Shown one piece after another: positions 23,372 to 37,791 of a stretch of 64,000 nucleotides of DNA; position 1 is the first letter of the stretch; every line of letters starts with the position of its first letter. Made by a program: the position numbers and the translations under genes. The DNA comes from Buxus sempervirens. Lineage: Eukaryota; Streptophyta; Magnoliopsida; Buxales; Buxaceae. Location of the stretch: NCBI GenBank assembly GCA_947561395.2, contig OX387194.1, positions 16,292,048 through 16,356,047 of the forward strand. The letters run 5' to 3'. The notes below the pieces were generated by a model. The model had not been told where the DNA came from. It did not search any database and worked only from the letters and a program-made list of their open reading frames with translations.

Positions 23372-25159
23372 CCACTTCTCAATCAGGCTGGGAGGGTCAC
23401 CTTATTCAATGTTGCTCTCCTTAGTGCATCTCAATTCTGTATGGGAAGTCAAAACATACCTAGCTCAAACACTGAAAAAATAGATAAGGAGGCTAGAAGA
23501 TTTTTTTGGTAACGAGGAGAGAACTCTGCATGCTGTCAGCTGGGGAAAAATTTGTCTCCCCAAGAGAAATGGGGGACTCAATGTAAGAGACAAGAAAAGA
23601 TTTAATAAGGCTATGTTCTCAAAAATTGCTTGGATCTTGGCAAACAATGATAGCAAACTGTGGGTAAAGCTATTGAAAGCCAAATATTTCTCCAAAGAAG
23701 ACTTCTTCCAAGCTAAATACAGAGAGACTTCATCATGGCTCTGGAAGCAGATTTGTAAAGCAAGACTTACCCTTGAAGTGAGCAAAAAATGGCACATTGG
23801 TACGGGAGAGCGGATTGATATTCAAGATAAGGCCTTGGTTGCACAAGCTAGTCTTGAGGATCAAATGTGGAATGATCAGCTGGAGGGACTGAAAGTGGCT
23901 GAATTAATAGATCAGAATACAAGAACGTGGAACATTGAAAAATTAAGAAATGTGGCCTCAGCAAGTGGTGGAACAAATTACTAATATTCCCATCAGTAAG
24001 TTTGCTATGGGGGATAAGCAAGTCTGGACAGGCACATCATCTGGCCGATTCACTGTGGCTTCAGCCTATCGTCTTCTTACCAATGTGACTGAAAATCAAC
24101 CCGAGGAGGCAGTGGCTGAAGACCTAGCGCATCCCTTGTGCTCAAACAATCAGATTCTTCCTTTGGAAACATATCCAGGGGGTAATGTAACCAATGAAAT
24201 TCTCCATAACAGAATAGGAGCCCCTTTTGTGGTACGTGTTTTATGCAACAAAGAACAAGATTCTAACAATCATCTATTTCTCAGGTGTGAATTCATGAGA
24301 GCCTTGTGGTTTGAGCTCACGGGAGGGAGGCTTCCAGAGGAGAATCAAGTTCAACCATGCAAGGAGTGGGTTTTCAACCATGTAATGAAAATGGAAACAA
24401 TGGGAGACCTAAGCAAGGAGCAAATTCTGGCAACCTGGGCAAACCTTCGTTGGATCACATGGAATGCAAGACACAAGGTATTGTTTGAGAACATTAAACC
24501 TGAAATTGAACTGATATCATCCTAATTTTATGCTCTGCAGGCTGATTCTAGGATACTGCAACAAAGGAAAAACTTGCCCCTACACAACCCAAGGAGTAAA
24601 GGTTCATCAGGTGGAGTAGACCAAGGGATGGATGATGTAAATTGAATGTAGATGGTGCCAGGTGCAGCAGCTTAGGGAGCAGTAGTAAGAAATGCTGACG
24701 GAATTGTTATGGGAGCGTTCGCACATAGGATTGGCTCTGCTAATGCTATCATGGCAGAGGCAATGGCAGTTGTGGAAGGACTAAAACTAGCTATAGCAGT
24801 GCAGTGTAATCAGATTAAAGTTGAAAGCGACTCGAAAGTGATCATGGATTGCTTACAAAACAGATGTGGATCTACGTGGGTTATCGAGCATATCATGGAG
24901 GAAGCAAAGCACCTGATCGGTCTATTTGTATCAGACTTCAGGTCTCAAAGATTTTTTGTGAAGATAACAGTGGCCGATTGTCTAGCCAACTTCGCTTTAG
25001 ATCAATTTCCCTGTTTTTGGACTGCTAATGTCCCTCCAGAAATCAACTGTTGTGTAATGGACAATTTTATGGGTCGGACTCATGGCCAACTTGTTCCAGG
25101 CTGAAAACTTTTTACGCTGATTAATAAAATTGTTCTACTCTTTATATATATAAAAAAAA
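23372..25159 (+). mobile_element. 5'-truncated L1-type LINE (RT thumb, zf-RVT, RNase H)
   Basis: The plus strand encodes the 3' part of a plant non-LTR retrotransposon ORF2. At about 23375-23520 is LLNQAGRVTL and the EARRFFW region that follows the reverse transcriptase. SSWLWKQICKARLTLE and WHIGTGERIDI follow. A zf-RVT domain is at about 24000-24310 (VWTGTSSGRFTVASAY, NHLFLRCEFMRALW). A C-terminal RNase H is at about 24640-25000 (LNVDGA, AEAMAVVEGLKLA, VESDSKVIMDCL). There is a frameshift near 23955 and stops near 24523, so it is dead. The element ends in an A-rich tract at about 25152, directly beside the left edge of DUF247 unit 4. The endonuclease and most of the RT are missing, as expected of 5' truncation. 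Confidence 0.9.
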
Positions 25160-26758
25160 GAGAATATTGAAGGAAAAAAAAAGGGCAAGAGGAAATCTAA
25201 AAGGACTATGAGTAAAGTCAATCAAGGATAACTTTAGTATACATAATTATAAATAGCGGGGTGTACGTGCAATACCGTACGTATGTATAAACCGAACAGA
25301 TGTAAACAGATAGTAAGGGAAGAGGTGGGCGGGAACGGTTTTGCAACTACTGAAGTTTTAAATGAATTAAAATTGTTATGAATATTATAACCCTTAATTA
25401 ATAAAGCTTAACAATGAAGCATAATGGTACTTTGGGAAGTTGAACATAATAGTTTCAGGTTTTGACAAGAAAATTTTCTAGAAATGCTTGATGGAAATAC
25501 CCAAAGAAAACCATGTAACATACTAAAGCTTTTACAAACTCTCCTAACTGAACACTAGTCAGTTGGCAATATCAAAGACTTTAGATCCCTATCCACTCAA
25601 GAAACTCATTCCAGGGAGTGAAATTACTCATAATGGTTTGGCAGGCAGTGTGTTCCAAATCCATAGGTATCAATCAATCAAGAAAGAAAAGTAGGCGTTC
25701 ACCATTGGGGCCTCAAGTCCCATTTCATTTCCACCTACTGTAAACAGAAAAATAAAATAAAGGTAAAAACTCCCATTTCATTGTCAATGAAGAATCACCA
25801 ATTATAACTCTACCATGACAATAGAACCTTGCTTTATGGTACAACTTCTCATAAGTGGCTGAAGGTAAAACTCCCTTCTGAACTTATATCAAGGGATCAA
25901 TTCTTAGGTTTTGATCTCCATTTCTCACAAGAATTATAATTTTACTTAAAAAAAAGGGGAGGAAAAGAAGGGAAAAAACACTAAATTCCCATGATCCCTA
26001 AGAATTGAAGTTCATATTTAAAAGAATTTTTATGACAATTCATGTAAATCTATTATACTTTGTGTTAAAAAAAAAATATATATACTTTTTATTTCATCTT
26101 ATTCCATAAAATTTGTTTTGCATATTTGTGGATTTGCTTGGAACACCAATTAGACTTTTGATTTAAGAAAAGAAAAAAGTAGGAAACCCTTCATAGATCA
26201 CATATCTAAAGATATTTGTCTTCATCAAATGTTTAAAAACACTTGACCAGAGGACCCAAGAATTAGTAGCCCTGCTTCTTAGAATAGAAAGCCATGTGGT
26301 AAATACAATGCTCAAACACAAATTGTGACACAATAGAATAGCCTACATATTGCCAAAAATATATACTTTTTATTTCATCTTATTTCATAAAATCTGTTTC
26401 GCATATTGTGTGTGTGTGTGTGCTTGTTTTCTTTATGCTGCCCTAATTAGTAACAGGCCTTATTAGAAACCAGAATTTACATACCAAGTCACCAAAAAAA
26501 GGTTGCTGAATTGGGAGAAGATCAAATAAAAAAGTACAACATAAACACATACCCAAAACAAGAGAAGTAAGACCATAACTCCTTGGTAACAAACACTATA
26601 ACTATAGGAACACCTGATTCTCTCATCTTGGCAAAATTAGAGAATGACAACAAGCCAATATACCAAGGTAAGCCAACCTTTAATAGCAGTCCTGTGAGTT
26701 GAGCTAGCCAGGAAAAACTAGTGACACATCTCCCTCCATGTTGAATCCATGAGAAATC
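25160..26758. repeat. Unit 4 downstream flank (closest paralogue of 570-2216)
   Basis: Near-collinear with unit 1 from AATATTGAAGGAAAAA to the DUF247 3' end, but without the plastid insertion. GTGAGTTGAGCTAGCCAGGA at about 26695 is the empty site of that insertion. No gene seen. Confidence 0.85.
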
Positions 26759-28177
26759 CTAAAGCTCCAATTTTCGACAAACTAGTTCATCTTTTACAAC
26801 TCTCAGGGGCACTCCAACATCTGAAACAGAGGAAATACCTGGTTCTGGCTTATGGTGACACTTCATGATGAGAGTCATAAGCAATACTACTACAACCAAC
26901 AGTAGAATGGCTATTGCCACCATTGGGACCATTTCCCACATAACACGATGACTAGTAAATCTTCGGTAGCTGCGAATTTGATTGCGAACACGACGGACAT
27001 TGTGATTACATTCCACATCTGGAAGGGAAAGCCTATTAAATATTTTGGGCAACTCCTCCTCAAGTTTAGGATGGCAACAGATGATGCCATGGTCAGCAAG
27101 AAGCTTTGCATCATCCGGAGTGCGAATGAGTTCACACATCAACTGAATATAAGAACATGCCTCACGACAATTTGGACCCATTTGTTGTGCAAACTCATAA
27201 CGCATTAGGTTCCTCAGGAAAAGCTCCACAGAAGAATTAATTACAATGGAAGGCAAGGAAACAGAAGCACTAAACCAAGTCTTATTGAACCTTATCCCTC
27301 TTGTACCCATTCCTCCATTGTCCTTGAAAGAGATGCCTGATAGTTGCAACTTTGTTGCATTAGGGATAACATGGAGTTCATTGTCATCGTCATCGTCGCT
27401 ACTACTTTCATTGCCCGCATCCTTTTCACCAGCATCATGAGTTGAGCATCTTGGCCCAGCCAGCAGTAACCAAAAACCATGCAGAAAATCTGATGGCTCA
27501 TCCATATGCCTTCCAGTCATTGCAGGCACGATCAAGAAGTCAAACAAGGCCCTCTGTGGCAGGTCAATTGGCCGCCTCCATTTTCCCAAGTGAAGAACCT
27601 TCTGAAAGAAGCTTTGTTTCATTAACTCCTTCAGAATTATGAGAGGGATCTGGTTGCCGATCACAAACATGGTTTCAACTATTAGCTTGATTTTCTCTCT
27701 ATCTCTTTGCTCACCAAATATAGCATCCTCTGGGGGATAACCCAGTAGCTTCCAACCACCCAAAGCACAGATTGCAGCTTGTAACATAAAGCAGCCATCC
27801 TTGATCATCAATGATATGAAATTTTCTTGGGAAAGACGATTTAGTGAGTCATCGTTCTCATAGAGAGCTCTAGCTTCAGTCTCCACCCTTTTTATGGCTT
27901 CCACATACAAAAGAGTAGTATCATGATCTTTGATGCTTCCTAAAACATGTTTCCAGGACAGATGTTTTACTGCTTGCCATTCAGGATTAGGACTTTCGGA
28001 GTGGAATGGTCCAAAACTAATTGGTGTGCGTGGATTACGCAGATGCTTTATAGCTCCACTGTCACTGGTAGGTTTGTTGCTAAAGCAGAACTTGCATATG
28101 AGAGGCCTCTGAAGCAACTCTTTGCAGCCCTTACGCCTCTTGTAGTACCTGCCGGTGATGATGGTAGGCGTTGCCAT
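26759..28177 (-). CDS. DUF247 (UPF0481) membrane protein, copy 4, intact
   Basis: A single-exon gene of 472 codons from MATPTIITGR to RKLEL, sister to broken copy 1. Family marks are present in order: SFGPFHS, MIKDGCFML, NQIPLIILKEL, NATKLQLSGI, SLPSIVINSS, LLADHGII and a C-terminal membrane helix within VPMVAIAILLLVVVVLL, with a short tail. The acidic loop (DDDDDNEL) is the most variable part between copies. The start is fixed by the in-frame ATG at 28177, conserved in copies 2, 3 and 5. With copy 2 it is one of only two copies with an undamaged frame. Function beyond the family level cannot be read from the sequence. Confidence 0.93.
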   Translation of the reverse strand: MATPTIITGRYYKRRKGCKELLQRPLICKFCFSNKPTSDSGAIKHLRNPRTPISFGPFHSESPNPEWQAVKHLSWKHVLGSIKDHDTTLLYVEAIKRVETEARALYENDDSLNRLSQENFISLMIKDGCFMLQAAICALGGWKLLGYPPEDAIFGEQRDREKIKLIVETMFVIGNQIPLIILKELMKQSFFQKVLHLGKWRRPIDLPQRALFDFLIVPAMTGRHMDEPSDFLHGFWLLLAGPRCSTHDAGEKDAGNESSSDDDDDNELHVIPNATKLQLSGISFKDNGGMGTRGIRFNKTWFSASVSLPSIVINSSVELFLRNLMRYEFAQQMGPNCREACSYIQLMCELIRTPDDAKLLADHGIICCHPKLEEELPKIFNRLSLPDVECNHNVRRVRNQIRSYRRFTSHRVMWEMVPMVAIAILLLVVVVLLMTLIMKCHHKPEPGISSVSDVGVPLRVVKDELVCRKLEL

Positions 28178-28685
28178 TGCAGATCAGAATTCAGATGAGA
28201 GGAACTGAAAAAATAAGAATGACAACAGTTGGTGAAAAACAAGAGATAATTGCTGCAACTTTTTCTCCTCTGTCTACTACTTTAATAATGTAATGTGTTG
28301 CTTTGGATTCTCCTAATAATAAAAAGATGACTAGCTAATGGGTTCTGTACTATACAGACAGGTAAACAACTGCTTTCTTTTTGGAGGAAAAAGGTGGTGA
28401 TTCAACAAAACCAAGTGGAATTTGTTTTGCATATTTGTGGATTTGCATCAAACACGAATTAGACTTTTGATTTAAGTAGGACAAAAAAATAGGAAACCCC
28501 TCATAGATCACATACCTAAAGACATTTTTCTTCATCAAATGGTTAAATACACTTGATAGGATCCATGAAATAGTAGACCTGTTTCTTAAAATAGAAAGCC
28601 ATGTAGTTAAATACAGCACTCAAACACAAATTGTGACACAATAGCCTACATATTACCAAAACGGCTTGATTTGGGAATTGGTTAT
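28178..28685. other. Junction of units 4 and 5 by deletion
   Basis: Unit 4 upstream sequence runs to CCAAGTGGAATT (about 28422) and then switches to the middle of a unit flank, TTTGTTTTGCATATTTGTGG (equivalent to about 7045-7070). Several kilobases of spacer and flank present between units 1 and 2 are gone. A second, about 70-bp, deletion lies between TTCAACAAA repeats at about 28400. Confidence 0.65.
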
Positions 28686-29441
28686 TGTTGGGAAAATATA
28701 TTTTCCCATGTGACAAATTGCATGACAATACTTATTGAAATTTGTTAAAAATTCTGTGTGATTGAATGATAAAAGTGTTGTGTTAAATGAATGATGAAAA
28801 GTTAAAATTTGAGTATGGATGTGTGAATGTGGCTTTTGTGTGCTATTGGCAGAGTTAATTGTAACTTGCTGTAGTTACAGGCCCAACTGAAATCCCAGGT
28901 TGTTATGAGATTCAGTTGGGTTGGTTTAAAATCAGTTACAGCCTGTTACAGTTTGTTAGAGTAGTTTTCAAGGTGGTTAAGAACCCTTGATTTAAAGGAT
29001 CTTGAAGCTTCTGGGAAGGTGATTTTTCGTCCAGGAGAGCTTGGTGAAGAGTGGAGCTGGAGGAGAACAGTGAGGTGAGGTTACTGCAGATTTCTGGAAG
29101 ACTGAGAAAGCTTTCAGAGAAGTAACATTCCAGATCTGTGAAATATTGGAATGGGAACCTGAGCTGTCCCATGGTGATCGTGTGAAGCCTTGAGACTGCT
29201 GAAAAGGTTGAAGATCAAAGTCTTGCTGACAAAGGTTGTGGAATCAACTTTGTGAGTTAATCTTTAGTTTGTTACAGTTTGATGTATGTCTGAACAATTT
29301 GTAAAGTACATTTCATAGAAATGAAATTGTTTCCAGGCTTGGTCTTGTGTCCCCTTGTCATTGTTTTAAGTTCTTAGCATTTTAACTCTTGATTGTTGAC
29401 AAAGAATCCTAGAGAACAGGGGCTTGAGATTAGAAATCTCA
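28686..29441. mobile_element. Solo LTR, 756 bp
   Basis: An insertion with TGTTGGGAAAA at one end and GAAATCTCA at the other (TG...CA). It is flanked by GTTAT (28681-28685) and GTTAC (29442-29446), a 5-bp target duplication with one mismatch. Unit 2 has the uninterrupted site GTTAC at 7299-7303. No internal retroelement domain is present, so it is a solo LTR left by recombination between two LTRs. The family is not identified. Confidence 0.88.
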
Positions 29442-30211
29442 GTTACTCTAGAAAATATCTGTAATAGGATGACTAATGTAAAATTGGGTTAGGTTCAACC
29501 TGTGACTACTACTTCCAAACCAACTGATGGCATGCACGTTGACATTGGCTGATATAGATAAATGCAAGATAGTTTAGTTAAGCCATAAAACAAACCATTT
29601 GGACAAATATGGGAAACATGTCCTGATTCATAGAATTATCCAAATACCCTGACACCAGTGGTACAACAAAAAGGAAATAATGGATACAAGACCTGGCATT
29701 TAACTGAGAATCTTGTCAATGCTCATGAAAAGAAGCTTCAAAATGAAAAACAACCTTTAGATTCTAGTTTTCATTTATCAAAATATGATCAAGCCCAGAA
29801 AAAATTTAAGAAACTTGCACCTTATAAAGTTCAAGGATATGTGTGTGTGTGTACTTTTTTTTTTTTTTCAATTTTCTCCGCTAATTAATAAGAGGTTTTT
29901 ATGAATATGAGAAACCAGAATGTATACACCAAGTCACCAGAAAAAAGGTCGCTGACAAGGATGAAGATAAAAAGAAAAAATTACAAAATAAACACTCACC
30001 TAAACAACTGAGGTGAAAGACCATAATTCCTTACAATATACAAACACCTGATAGGAACACCTCATTCTCTCATCTTAGCACATGAGAGAATGACTACAAG
30101 CCAAAAGACCTAGATAAGCCAACCTTTAATAGCAGTCCAGTGAGTTGAGCTAGCCAGGAAACAACTAGTGGCAAATCTCCCTCCATAGTGGGGTGAAATT
30201 CAAGAGAAATC
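29442..30211. repeat. Unit 5 downstream flank, right part
   Basis: Continues the flank after the solo LTR and matches 7300-8064 closely, including a GT microsatellite at about 29837. No gene. Confidence 0.8.
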
Positions 30212-31631
30212 CTAAAGCTCCAGTTTTCGATGAACAAGGGCATCTTTTACAACTCTCAGGGACCCTCCTACCTCTAAAACAAAGCAAGTACCTGATTCTG
30301 GCTTTTGGTGAAACTTCAATATGAGAGTCAGAATTTGCAGTACTACTAGAACCAACAGTAGAATGGCTGCAGCTACCATTGGGACCATTTCCCACGTAAC
30401 ACGATGACTGTTACATCTCAGATAGCTGCGAATTTGATTGCGAACAAGACGGACATTGCGATTACATTTCACATCTGGAAGGTAGAGCCTATTAAAGATT
30501 TCAGGCAACTCATTCTCAAGTGTAGGACGGCAATAGACGATGCCACTGTCAGCAAGAAGCTTTGCATCATCCGGTGTACGAATGAGTTCACACATCAACT
30601 GCAAATAAGCACATGCCTCGCGATCATTTGGACCCATTTGTTGTGCAAACTCATAACGCATCAGGTTCCTGAGCATAACCTCTGTTCTAGAATTTATTAC
30701 AATGGAAGGCAAGGAAACAGAAGCACCAAACCAAGCTTTATTGAACCTTATACCTCTTGTACCCATTCCTCCATTGTCCTCAAAAGAGATGCCTGATAGC
30801 TGCAGCTTCGTTGCATTAGGGACAACAAGGAATTCATTGTCATATTCATCGTTGCTACCACTTTCATCGCTGTCATCATTCTCACCAACATCGTGAGTTG
30901 AGCATCTTGGCCCAGCCAGCAGTAGCAAAAAACCATGTAGAATTTCTGATGGTTCATCCATAGCCCTTCCAGTCATAGCAGGCAAAATCAAGAAGTCAAA
31001 TAAGGCCCTCCGTGGCAGGTCCATTGGCTGGTTCCATTTTCCTGAGTGAAGAACCTTCTGAAAGAAGCTTTGTTTCATCAACTCTTTCAGAATTATGAGA
31101 GGGATCTGGTTCTCCACCACAAACAAGGTACTGACTATTCTGTCGATTACATCTGTCTCTCCTTGCTCACCAAACTTATCATCATTTGGGGGGTAACCCA
31201 GTAGCTTCCAACCACCCAAAACATGGATTGCATCTTTTAACATAAAGCAACCATCCTTGATCATCATTGATATGAAATCGTCTCCAGAAAGATGATTGAT
31301 TAAGTCATCATTCTCATAGAGAGCTCTAGCTTCACTCTCTACCCTTTTTACGGCTTCCTCATACAAACGAGTAGTTTCTGGCTCTTCACTGCTTCTTAAC
31401 ACATGTTTCCAGGACTGTTCTTTTCTTGCTTCCCATTTACCATCAGGAGTTTTTTAAGTGGAATGGCCCAAAACTAACGTGTGTGCGTGGATTACCCAGA
31501 TGCTCTATAGCCCTACTTTCACTGACAGGTTTGTTGTGAAAGCAGAACTTGCATATCAGGGGCCCATGAAGCACCTGTTTGCAGTCCTTGCTCTTGTAGT
31601 TCCTGCCAGTGATGGTGGTAGCCACAGCCAT
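30212..31631 (-). pseudogene. DUF247 family gene, copy 5 (frameshifted)
   Basis: Minus-strand DUF247 copy, most similar to copy 2. It starts at ATG 31631 (MAVATTITGRNYK) and is open through VSFGPFHLKN. One extra base at about 31448-31456, compared with copy 3, shifts the frame and gives an immediate TGA. In the other frame the gene is open from there to the stop at 30212, with KDGCFML, NQIPLIILKEL, SLPSIVINSR and the membrane helix (VPMVAAAILLLVLVVLQI) intact. It is either a young pseudogene or a single sequencing error in an A run. If the base is spurious, the gene would be complete at about 473 codons. Confidence 0.88.
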
Positions 31632-32357
31632 TGCAGATCGGAATTCAGATGAGACGAAGAGAAAAAATAAGAATGACAATGGTTGTGATTTGTGAACAAG
31701 AAGTGATAACTGATGCAACTTCTTATTTTCTCCTTACTACTTTAATAATGTAATGGGTTGCTTTGGATGCTCCATTTAATAAATAGATAATTAGTGGGTT
31801 CTGTACTAAACAAACAGGTAAACAACTACTATCTTTGTGGAGGAAAGTTTGGTGATTCAACAGACCTGAGCTCATGTGAACTAGAACCCTGAACCGACCA
31901 TCTCCAAAGCCTGTTTTAATTACTCAGCTAAAAAAATTTAATATGCAATAACTTTTATCGTAATCGAGATCAAACTTGAAAGGCTGGTTCAGATTACCAA
32001 AACCACAGATATGTGAATAAAAAGGCGGGAAGACGACGTTCCTCATTCCCGAAATCTGAAATTCTCTCGTCGATTCGAGCGAACGAAAGAGCAACTTCTG
32101 AGTTGAGTCGACTGTGCAGTAATACTAAAAAGGAAAAAAAATACTAACCAATACCAGAGCTGCATATGTTGCATTGTCTTCCCCACTTGAGCTGTCACTC
32201 GACCCAATGAAAAAAATCTGGACATCACATAATCAAAAGTTTATGATCTGATTATCGATGAAATTGGGAACACTTAATTACATAAGAACAGGACATTTTA
32301 AAATTCTTTATAATATATGGTACTCAATACACCTTGTCATTGTACTATATTTCTTAT
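31632..32357. other. Unit 5 upstream spacer
   Basis: DUF247 upstream spacer matching 9493-10320 in outline, with a divergent patch at about 31910-32200. It leads into the same TRIM insertion found in unit 2. No gene. Confidence 0.55.
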
Positions 32358-32543
32358 TGTTAAAGAATATATTAAATATATAAAGTTCATCCCTACTATC
32401 AACTTAAACTTTTGGTAGGAAAGCTGTTCTACATGGTATCAAAGCTTTAGGCTAATGCCGAGATCTTGGGTTCAAGCCTTCACTCCACCCATTGAGAAAA
32501 AAAATATTTCACGTGTAGGACCTCCCTGAAAATGGGTTTGAGT
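32358..32543 (+). mobile_element. TRIM element, left part only (cut by CACTA)
   Basis: The first 76-bp LTR (32358-32433) and TGGTATCAAAGC primer site match the element at 10321. The flanking CTTAT and upstream unit sequence also match, so this is the same ancestral insertion carried by duplication. The interior stops after GGGTTTGAGT and CACTACAAAAAA begins. The missing part corresponds to 10501-10598. Confidence 0.9.
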
Positions 32544-33485
32544 CACTACAAAAAATCTAGTTTTTACCGGCGGTAGATTACCGCCGGTAAAGGAGCATTA
32601 CCCGCCGCTAATTGATTTAGGGGCGGGAAATGACCCAGCCTTTGAAAGCATCGACGGTAATGGAATTACCGTCGCTACTTACGGCGCACAGAGTCTACCG
32701 CCGCTATTGGACGTCCAATAGCGGCCGTAGGCTACCGCCGCTGATTTAAACAATTAACGGCAGTTATATACCGCCGTTATTGGATGCCCAATAGCGGCTA
32801 CAGCCTACCGCCTCTGATTTAAAACATTCCCGGCGGGAGGTTACCGCCGCTATTGGATGCCCAATAGCGGCTGCAAAATACCGCCGCTATTGGATGCCCA
32901 ATAGCGGCTGCAAAATACCGCCGCTATTGGATGCCCAATAGCGGCTGTAAAATACCGCCGCTATTGGATGCCCAATAGCGGCTGCAACATACCGCCTCTG
33001 ATTTAGACCATTCACGGCAGTTAATTACCGCCGTTAATGAGCATAATATAATAACAGGCGGGATTTTGTGGCCGGGGATTCAGCAAAATTACCGGCGGTA
33101 GATTACCGCCGACAATTATCAAATAATAACAGGCGGGAGTTAATTGCCGGTGATTCAATCCTTTACCGGCGGTAACTATCGCCGTTAAAAGGGCTATATA
33201 GCGTCTGTATACTTCCCGCCGGTAAAGGCTCCACATAACCGGCGGTAAAAACCGCCGGCTTTTTCTAAATTAACGGCGGGTTCTACCGCCGCTAGAATAC
33301 ATCACGGTCGGCTCGTTCATCGTTCTCCGGCGGTATATGTTGACGCTAATATTCCTTCCATTATTAGCGGCGGATATTTACCGCCGGAAAAACCGAAGGT
33401 TTCGTTTCCTCCCACTAATCACAGGCGGCGATTTGCCGCCGTTAATTATAATTAGCGGCGGTAAACTGGGTACCGCCGCTAATTC
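32544..33485. promoter_or_regulatory. CACTA terminal and GC-rich subterminal region
   Basis: After the CACTA tip, about 940 bp are packed with ACCGCCG / CGGCGGTA motifs in both orientations, in strong contrast to the AT-rich surroundings. In En/Spm elements, short repeated subterminal motifs are bound by the element's own regulatory protein, and these motifs are the natural candidates here. Sequence after about 33490 returns to AT-rich composition. Confidence 0.85.
32842..32989. repeat. Four 37-bp tandem repeats, each a palindrome
   Basis: Units start at 32842, 32879, 32916 and 32953. Each contains CCGCTATTGG, a short ATGC-type centre and CCAATAGCGG, which pair as a 10-bp perfect stem. Diverged copies of the palindrome occur at about 32700 and 32770. 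Units differ by one or two bases. Confidence 0.95.
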
Positions 33486-33839
33486 ACTTAACCTGCATAT
33501 AAAAATTATTGTTAGTAATTGCTTTTCTATTTAAAAAATTACCTGTAAGAAATCCATACAATCACCCATAAAACATACAAACACTATACAAGATTTCATT
33601 GTTTAAAATGAAATCTATAAACATAATCAACAAATGAAACTGAAAAAATATAAACAATGAAATCCATATTTTATCGAAATGTTGTTTTGATGCATATAAT
33701 CCAACACGCAATTAAACTGTTGTGCCTGGCCTTCCTACAAGGAAAAAATTAATTCATTACTTGATATACAATATGTAAAGAAAAATAAGTTAAAATCTTA
33801 TATAATATGATACAAACATCTTCTAGACAAATTGGGCAT

Positions 33840-34046
33840 TCTCCCTTCATCAATAAGGACTGAATCAACTTCATCAACTATTGCAAAATGAAATGGTTTT
33901 GGCCTATTATAAATGAAGAAAACAGCTAATTCTCAAAAATAAAAACTAAAAAAAATTTAAAAATATATACAAAAAAGAATATAAGGTTTATATGATTTTT
34001 CACATTACCATCTCATAACAAGTTGTCCACTATTTCCAGCAAGATA
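33840..34046 (-). pseudogene. SecA fragment (plastid-type), two partial exons
   Basis: Minus-strand pieces encode YLAGNSGQLVMR (34046-34009, ending at a GT donor) and, after an AG acceptor at 33903, WPKPFHFAIVDEVDSVLIDE followed by GR. This is the SecA motor region with the DEVD Walker B box. Plant SecA ATPases drive protein transport across plastid membranes. Splicing keeps the frame across the intron (AGATG joined to GCC). Nothing else of the roughly 1000-residue protein is seen, so it is a captured or shuffled fragment. SECA1 versus SECA2 origin is not decided. Confidence 0.8.
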
Positions 34047-34511
34047 TTACAAACTAGAAACTATAAAGGATCTATATTATCCATAAACATATGTACAACC
34101 ACTTTATACAGATCACTAAAGCTACCACCTGATGTAAAAACAAACAAAAATTAGAAGTGATGGAAATGCCTTACTGAGTTATTAAGTACACGTTATATCA
34201 CATTTATAGTTGGATCTTCTTTCATCAGCTGTCATTCCCCTCTGTAAACACATATAACAGACTATAAAGTCCATTAAAATGAAAGAGATGTATTCATAAA
34301 ATATATATATATTGAAAAGAGATGCATCTAATTATCATTTTGGTAAAGGAATGGCTCCTAAGTAATGAAAGATTTTCCAGAACTGAGCATAATCTACCTC
34401 ACATTTATGATAAATACAATATCCTTACAATCAACATGTATACCTCAAATATTTCAATGTCAAACATGGAGAACATTTTTTCTCGAGTCGTTAACTACTA
34501 AAAGTAGCCAC

Positions 34512-37757
<3,246 letters not shown>

Positions 37758-37791
37758 CTGCTCAGAAAGCAGAAACACAAAATCAGAATCT

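Noticed and set aside
23465-23797. Minus-strand 110-codon frame
   Set aside because: It is antisense to LINE coding sequence.
32544-33485. CRISPR-like array in the 37-bp repeats
   Set aside because: Repeats are contiguous without spacers, palindromic and in a plant transposon end.
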